DNA from: Mesoterricola silvestris
GTDB taxonomy: Bacteria; Acidobacteriota; Holophagae; Holophagales; Holophagaceae
DNA length: 64,000 bases
Assembly: GCF_030295405.1 (NCBI RefSeq)
Contig: NZ_AP027080.1
Coordinates: 3,518,001 to 3,582,000 of the forward strand
Direction of reading: 5' to 3'
The notes below the pieces were generated by a model that saw nothing but the letters and a program-made list of their open reading frames with translations, made no database searches and was not told where the DNA came from. Below, piece after piece: positions 59,508 to 64,000 of the stretch (positions are counted from its first letter, which is position 1; each line of letters begins with the position of its first letter). The translations under genes and the position numbers were made by a program.

Positions 59508-60863
59508 TTAGAGTGAAAAGGGCGGATTCTGCATGCCCTGCATGGCCTGCATCCGCTTCATGAAACCGGGGTTGTTCATCTGGGACATCATCTTCTTCAT
59601 CTGCAGGTACTGTTTGAGAAGCTGATTTATTTCGTGGACGGGGCGGCCGCAGCCGGCGGCGATGCGCCGCTTGCGCCGGGCGTCCAGGAGATTGTGGTTC
59701 TGCCGCTCGCGCGGGGTCATGGAATTGAGGATGGCTTCCAGGTGCTTGATGCGCTTGTCCGTGGCCACGGATTCGATCTGCTCCTTCATCTTCCCCATGC
59801 CCGGGAGCATGCCGATGATCTTCTGCATGGAGCCCATCTTCTGGATCTGCTGGAACTGGTTCCGCATGTCCTCGAGGGTGAACTGGTTCTTCACCAGGCG
59901 CTGGGCCATGCGCTCGGCGTCCTTCTCGTCGATGGTGTCCTTGGCGTGCTCGATGAGGGTGAGCACGTCGCCCATGCCGAGGATGCGCTGGGCCATGCGG
60001 TCCGGGTGGAAGCGCTCGAAGTCGTCCAGCCTTTCGCCCGACCCCACGAACTTGATGGCGGTGCCGGTGATGTGCCGGATGCTGAAGGCCGCGCCGCCCC
60101 GGGTGTCGCCGTCGGCCTTGGTGAGGACGACGCCGGTGGTGGCCAGCTTCTCGTGGAAGGCGCCGGCGGAGCGCACGGCGTCCTGGCCGGTCATGGCGTC
60201 GGCCACGAAGAGGATCTCGGTGGGGCCGCAGGCGTCCTTGATGGCCGCCAGCTCATTCATGAGGACGTCGTCCAGGTGGAGGCGGCCGGCGGTGTCCAGG
60301 ATCACCACGTCCCAGCCCTTGAGGACGGCCTCCTGCATGGCGGCCTTGCAGATGGCCACCGGCTCCATGGAATCCGTGCGGAAGCTGGGCACGCCCGCGT
60401 CCTTGGCCACCACGTGCAGCTGCTCGATGGCGGCCGGGCGGTACACGTCCGCGGGCACCAGCAGGGGGGAATGGCCGTTCTTCTTGAGGTACTTGGCGAG
60501 CTTGCCGCAGGTGGTGGTCTTGCCGGAACCCTGGAGGCCCACCATCATCACCACCGTGGGCGGCTTGGCGGCCATGTCCAGGGGGCGTTCGGGAGCCTGG
60601 CCGCCCATGATGGCGGTGAGTTCCTGGTACACCACGTCGATGAACTGCTGGGCCGGGTTGAGGCCGTTCAGGACCTCCACGCCCAGGGCCTTCTCCTTGA
60701 CCCGCTGCAGGAAGGCCTTGGCCACCTGCACATGCACGTCCGCTTCCAGGAGCGCCATGCGCACGTCCCGGAGGGCCTCCTCGATGTTCTTCTCGGACAG
60801 CCGGCTCTGCCCCCGGAGGGACTTCATCGCGCGGCTGAGTTTATCGGACAGGGTTTCGAACAT
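59508..60863 (-). CDS. ffh: Signal recognition particle protein Ffh
   Basis: A 451-residue SRP GTPase that, with 4.5S RNA, carries ribosomes with membrane-protein signals to FtsY. The N domain helices come first, then the G domain with GLQGSGKTTT (109-118), LVPADVYRPAAIEQL, DTAGR and TKADGD. The Met-rich M domain follows with MTPRERQ, RKRRIAAGCGRPVHEIN (RNA binding) and a Met/Gln C-terminus. ATG at 60863 gives the family start MFETLSDKL; the frame is open 20 codons further. First gene of ffh-rpsP-khpA-rimM. Confidence 0.98.
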   Translation of the reverse strand: MFETLSDKLSRAMKSLRGQSRLSEKNIEEALRDVRMALLEADVHVQVAKAFLQRVKEKALGVEVLNGLNPAQQFIDVVYQELTAIMGGQAPERPLDMAAKPPTVVMMVGLQGSGKTTTCGKLAKYLKKNGHSPLLVPADVYRPAAIEQLHVVAKDAGVPSFRTDSMEPVAICKAAMQEAVLKGWDVVILDTAGRLHLDDVLMNELAAIKDACGPTEILFVADAMTGQDAVRSAGAFHEKLATTGVVLTKADGDTRGGAAFSIRHITGTAIKFVGSGERLDDFERFHPDRMAQRILGMGDVLTLIEHAKDTIDEKDAERMAQRLVKNQFTLEDMRNQFQQIQKMGSMQKIIGMLPGMGKMKEQIESVATDKRIKHLEAILNSMTPRERQNHNLLDARRKRRIAAGCGRPVHEINQLLKQYLQMKKMMSQMNNPGFMKRMQAMQGMQNPPFSL

Positions 60864-60994
60864 GGGTCCCAAAGACAGGCAGAGCCATCCCAGCGTGGGA
60901 TGAACCCATGATCTTAGCGCCAAAGCGGCTGGTACTCAACGGAAAGGCTTGGGGCCCACGATCCGTGCCAGAATGTCGACTTCCGGAGTCGACT

Positions 60995-62956
60995 ATGGCG
61001 AACCGTCTCGCGCAGTGCACCAGCCCCTACCTCCTCCAGCATGCCCGCAATCCCGTGGAATGGAATCCCTGGGACGCCGAAAGCCTGGAGCGGGCCCGGA
61101 AGGAGGACAAGCCGATCTTCCTGAGCATCGGGTACAGCGCCTGCCACTGGTGCCACGTCATGGAGCGGGAGTCCTTCGAGGACGCCGCCGTGGCGGCGGA
61201 GCTCAACGCCCATTTCATCCCCATCAAGGTGGACCGGGAGGAGCGCCCGGACCTGGACGACCTCTACATGGGCGCGGTGCAGGCCATTACCGGCCGGGGC
61301 GGCTGGCCCATGAGCGTCTGGCTCACCCCGGACCTCAAGCCCTTCTACGGCGGCACCTACTACCCCCCCACGCCCCGCCACGGCCTCCCGGCCTTCCTGC
61401 AGCTCCTGGAGAGCATCCGGGGCGCTTGGAGCGCCCAGCGCCCCCACCTGGAAAGCGACGCTGCGAGCCTCCTGGCCGCCCTGGACCGGGATCCGCCCCC
61501 GGCCGCCGCCCTGCCCACCGGGGAGCCCGTGCGCCGCGCCCTGGAAACCCTGGAACGGGCCTTCGACCCCCGGTGGGGCGGCTTCGGCCCGGCCCCCAAG
61601 TTCCCCCAGCCCACCGGCCTGGAACTGCTCCTGCGCCACGGGTCCGGGGCGGACCGGGCCCGGGCCCTCCGGACCCTGGACGCCATGGCCGAGGGCGGGA
61701 TCTTCGACCACCTGGGCGGCGGCTTCGCCCGGTACAGCGTGGACGCCCAGTGGCTGGTGCCCCACTTCGAGAAGATGCTCTACGACAACGCCCTGCTGGC
61801 CTCCTGCTACCTGGAGGCCTTCCAGCTCACCGGCGAACCCCGGTACCGGGACACCGCGGTGGCCACCCTGGACTACCTGCTCCGGGACCTGCGGGACCCC
61901 TCCGGCGGTTTCCACTCCAGCGAGGACGCCGACAGCGAGGGCGAGGAGGGCCGCTTCTACGTCTTCACCCCGGCCCAGATCGAAGGCATCCTCGGCGCGG
62001 ACGCGCCGCGCTTCTGCCAGGCCTACGGCATCAGCGCCGAAGGCTGCTTCGAGCACGGGGCCAGCGTCCTCCACCGCTTCGAGGCCGGGGGCGCCACCGC
62101 GGAGGACCTGCGGGCCCGGGTGCTGGCCTTCCGCGACACCCGGCCGCGCCCCGGCAAGGACGACAAGGTCCTGGCGGGCTGGAACGGCCTGGCCCTCAGC
62201 GCCCTGGCCCGGGGCCACCAGGCGCTGGGGGAGCCCCGGTTCCTGGAAGCCGCCGGGGCCCTGGCGGACTTCCTGCGCGCCGAACTGTGGCGGGACGGCG
62301 GCCTCCTGCGCACCTGGCGGCGGGGCCACGGGCACACCCCGGGTTTCCTGGAGGATTACGGGGCCGTGGCCTGCGGCCTGGTGGACCTCTACGAGGCCGG
62401 CTTCGACGCCCGGCGCCTGCGCTGGGCCTTCGAACTGGGGGAGATCCTCCTGGAGCGGTTCCAGGATCCCGGGGGGGGCTTTTTCGGGAGCATCGCCCGC
62501 CCGGACCTCCTGGTGCGCCAGAAGCCCTTCCAGGACGGCGCGGTGCCCTCGGGGAACACCCTGGCCGCCCGGGCCCTCCTGGCCCTGGCCCGGCACTTCG
62601 ACCACGACCCCTTCCGCCGGGCCGCCGAAGGCGCCCTGCGGGCCGCGGCGCCCCTCCTGGAGCGGGCCCCGGCCGCCGTCACGGGCATGGCCGGCGTCCT
62701 GGCCTCGGCCCTGGCGCCGGGGCCCGAGGTGGTCATCGCCGGCGACCCGGGGGATCCCCGGGTGCGGGCCCTGGTGGCCGCGGCCCACGGGGCCCCGCGG
62801 GCGGGGGGGATCCTCTCCCTGGTGGAGGCCGACCCCGCCCTGCCCCTGCACCGGGACCGCCGGGGCACGGAACCGGCGGCCTTCGTCTGCCGCCAGGGCG
62901 TCTGCGAGGCCCCGGTCACCGATCCGCTCCGGCTCAGGGATCGGTTGACAAATTAA
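60995..62956 (+). CDS. DUF255 thioredoxin-domain protein (YyaL/SSP411 type)
   Basis: 653 residues. An N-terminal thioredoxin-like domain (about 1-165) begins RLAQCTSPYLLQHARNPVEW and holds the CxxC of SACHWCHVMERESFED. The rest is an (alpha/alpha)6 barrel similar to N-acylglucosamine 2-epimerases and glycosidases, with GIFDHLGGGFARYSVDAQW, VPHFEKMLYDNA, SSEDADSEGEEG and DDKVLAGWNGLAL. Family members are widespread and uncharacterised. ATG at 60995 has GGAG 6 bases ahead. It is divergent from ffh. Confidence 0.92.
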   Translation: MANRLAQCTSPYLLQHARNPVEWNPWDAESLERARKEDKPIFLSIGYSACHWCHVMERESFEDAAVAAELNAHFIPIKVDREERPDLDDLYMGAVQAITGRGGWPMSVWLTPDLKPFYGGTYYPPTPRHGLPAFLQLLESIRGAWSAQRPHLESDAASLLAALDRDPPPAAALPTGEPVRRALETLERAFDPRWGGFGPAPKFPQPTGLELLLRHGSGADRARALRTLDAMAEGGIFDHLGGGFARYSVDAQWLVPHFEKMLYDNALLASCYLEAFQLTGEPRYRDTAVATLDYLLRDLRDPSGGFHSSEDADSEGEEGRFYVFTPAQIEGILGADAPRFCQAYGISAEGCFEHGASVLHRFEAGGATAEDLRARVLAFRDTRPRPGKDDKVLAGWNGLALSALARGHQALGEPRFLEAAGALADFLRAELWRDGGLLRTWRRGHGHTPGFLEDYGAVACGLVDLYEAGFDARRLRWAFELGEILLERFQDPGGGFFGSIARPDLLVRQKPFQDGAVPSGNTLAARALLALARHFDHDPFRRAAEGALRAAAPLLERAPAAVTGMAGVLASALAPGPEVVIAGDPGDPRVRALVAAAHGAPRAGGILSLVEADPALPLHRDRRGTEPAAFVCRQGVCEAPVTDPLRLRDRLTN

Positions 62957-62973
62957 TTAACAATAACTATTTT
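62945..62973 (+). promoter_or_regulatory. Strong sigma-70 promoter within the end of the DUF255 gene
   Basis: TTGACA (62945-62950, 6/6) and TATTTT (62968-62973, 4/6) are 17 bases apart; the -35 codes for the last residues of DUF255 and the TAA stop sits in the spacer. Downstream, TGACC-N5-GGTCA (62993-63007) is an inverted repeat that could be an operator between start point and kinase gene. Confidence 0.6.
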
Positions 62974-63033
62974 TGAGGCGGCGGCACCTAGGTGACCCGA
63001 TCGGTCATTTAGCCGCCCACCCCGGAGCCGGCC

Positions 63034-64000
63034 ATGCCCCAGCCCAACGCAAGGCCAGACTGGTACGAGAAGGGGAAGAAGGACGGCCGGTACGTCCTGG
63101 GCCCCCTGCTGGGCCACGGGGGCATGGGGGACGTGGTGGAAGCCTGGGACACGATCCTGGGGCGGCTGGTGGCCCTCAAGATCCTCACCCACGCCGAACC
63201 CGCGGCCATGGTGCGCTTCATGCACGAGGCCCAGCTCCAGGCCAAGATCGAGCACCCCAACATCTGCCGGATCTATGACATCGAGGCCCACGAAGGGGTG
63301 CCGCGCATCGCCATGCAACTGGTGCGCGGCCCCACGCTGGAGGACGCCACCCACGACCTGGAGCTCGAGGAGATCGTGGCCATCATCGCCGAGGTGGCCG
63401 GCACCCTGGGGGAGGCCCACCGCCGGGGCCTGATCCACCGGGACATCAAGCCGGGCAACATCCTCCTGGAGCCCTTGGAGGGCGGAGGGTGGAAACCCGT
63501 CATCTGCGATTTCGGACTGGCCCTGCACGTGGACGCCTCCGTGCTCACCCTGCCCGACGCCCTCACGGGAACCCCCGCCTACATGGCCCCGGAGCAGGTG
63601 CGGGGCAACCGCCGGCACATCGGGCCCCCCACGGACGTCTATGCCCTGGGGGGCACCCTCTACTTCCTCCTGGTGGGCCGGCCCCCCTGCGTGAGCACCG
63701 TCACCCAGGAGATGCTCAAGGTGAAGCGGGAGCAGCGCTTCCCCGCCCCCAGGGCCCTGGAGCCCACCATCCCGGTGGCCCTGGAGACCCTCCTCCTGCG
63801 CTGCCTGGCCCCGGCCCCCGCCGACCGCTACACCACCATGGAAGCCCTGGCGGACGACCTCTGGGCCTTCCTGGGCCGGGCCCCGCGCCGCGCCGCCCGG
63901 CGCTGGCGGAGCCTGGCCGCCGCCGCCGCGGCCCTGGGCCTCCTGGCGGGCCTGGGCGGCCTGGCCTGGCACCGGGCCGGCACCCGGGAACGCGCCCAGG
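63034..64000 (+). CDS. Membrane-anchored Ser/Thr protein kinase, N-terminal part
   Basis: 322 residues are visible before the window ends. A Hanks-type kinase domain has the glycine loop LGHGGMGDVV (26-35), Lys49 in VALKIL, catalytic HRDIKPGN with Asp137, DFG (159-161), GTPAYMAPEQ and DVYALGGTLYFLL, so it should be active. After RAARRW a hydrophobic helix (about 293-313) crosses the membrane, and a sensor or TPR region presumably follows outside the window. GGAG lies 6 bases before the ATG. It has its own strong promoter. Confidence 0.92.
   Translation, partial: MPQPNARPDWYEKGKKDGRYVLGPLLGHGGMGDVVEAWDTILGRLVALKILTHAEPAAMVRFMHEAQLQAKIEHPNICRIYDIEAHEGVPRIAMQLVRGPTLEDATHDLELEEIVAIIAEVAGTLGEAHRRGLIHRDIKPGNILLEPLEGGGWKPVICDFGLALHVDASVLTLPDALTGTPAYMAPEQVRGNRRHIGPPTDVYALGGTLYFLLVGRPPCVSTVTQEMLKVKREQRFPAPRALEPTIPVALETLLLRCLAPAPADRYTTMEALADDLWAFLGRAPRRAARRWRSLAAAAAALGLLAGLGGLAWHRAGTRERAQ

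Overview
The window is 64 kb of very GC-rich, densely packed bacterial chromosome with no rRNA, tRNA, CRISPR array, prophage or intact insertion sequence that I can see. Signal peptides, lipoboxes, an OmpA-like protein, small outer-membrane barrels and a PBP4 indicate a Gram-negative envelope. Pyruvate:ferredoxin oxidoreductase, rubrerythrin, an MqnD-like enzyme of the futalosine menaquinone route and a complete Suf system suggest an anaerobic or microaerophilic respirer. The combination fits the Holophagae branch of Acidobacteriota (Geothrix/Holophaga-like). That placement is inferred from gene content and style; no marker was compared.

Layout. 1-137 is the tail of a nitroreductase, followed by a ~440 bp inverted repeat. 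613-5282 (minus) holds pyruvate:ferredoxin oxidoreductase and its usual dihydroorotate-dehydrogenase-like companion. 5571-7722 (plus) has rubrerythrin and IMP dehydrogenase. 7719-16168 (minus) carries a giant DUF3857/transglutaminase/TPR secreted protein, UvrB, a small periplasmic protein, FabF and acyl carrier protein. 16238-18927 (plus) has a XerC/D recombinase, ArgR and a WYL-domain protein with disordered tails. 19308-20946 (minus) is a tightly overlapped YIP1 - YbjQ - Cys-rich membrane protein operon. 21064-22272 is an ornithine-type aminotransferase. 22891-31707 (minus) has an outer-membrane barrel, two paralogous PKD lipoproteins, MqnD, a TPR protein and a TauE/SafE membrane protein. 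31764-39969 (plus) is a zinc-ribbon/TPR protein followed by sufB-sufC-sufD-sufS-sufU-nfu and a small unknown gene, mostly with overlapping start and stop codons. After a LOG-family gene (minus) come carAB, PBP4, a predicted seven-bladed propeller lipoprotein, a TrpF-like protein and ribosomal protein S1 (plus). 50575-55000 has an OmpA-like protein (minus), a hemolysin III protein, a degenerate AAA/Fis protein and an NtrC-type response regulator. A 1 kb region with a repeat and an AT-rich island precedes an APC permease. The ffh-rpsP-khpA-rimM operon (minus), a DUF255 thioredoxin-domain protein and a membrane Ser/Thr kinase cut by the window edge complete the region.

Regulatory and structural signals. 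Several strong sigma-70-like promoters start inside the stop codon or 3' end of the gene before them (argR, propeller gene and kinase gene). The suf operon has a palindrome resembling an IscR/Rrf2-type operator between its -35 and -10 boxes. Two families of large interspersed inverted repeats occur twice each, and a third, isolated large inverted repeat lies at the left end. All sit only in intergenic space.

Most of the window is conserved housekeeping. The parts that look least described are the YIP1/YbjQ/six-cysteine membrane operon, the pair formed by a P-loop-dead AAA/Fis protein and an NtrC regulator, the HTH-less WYL protein with charged tails, and the nested inverted repeats.
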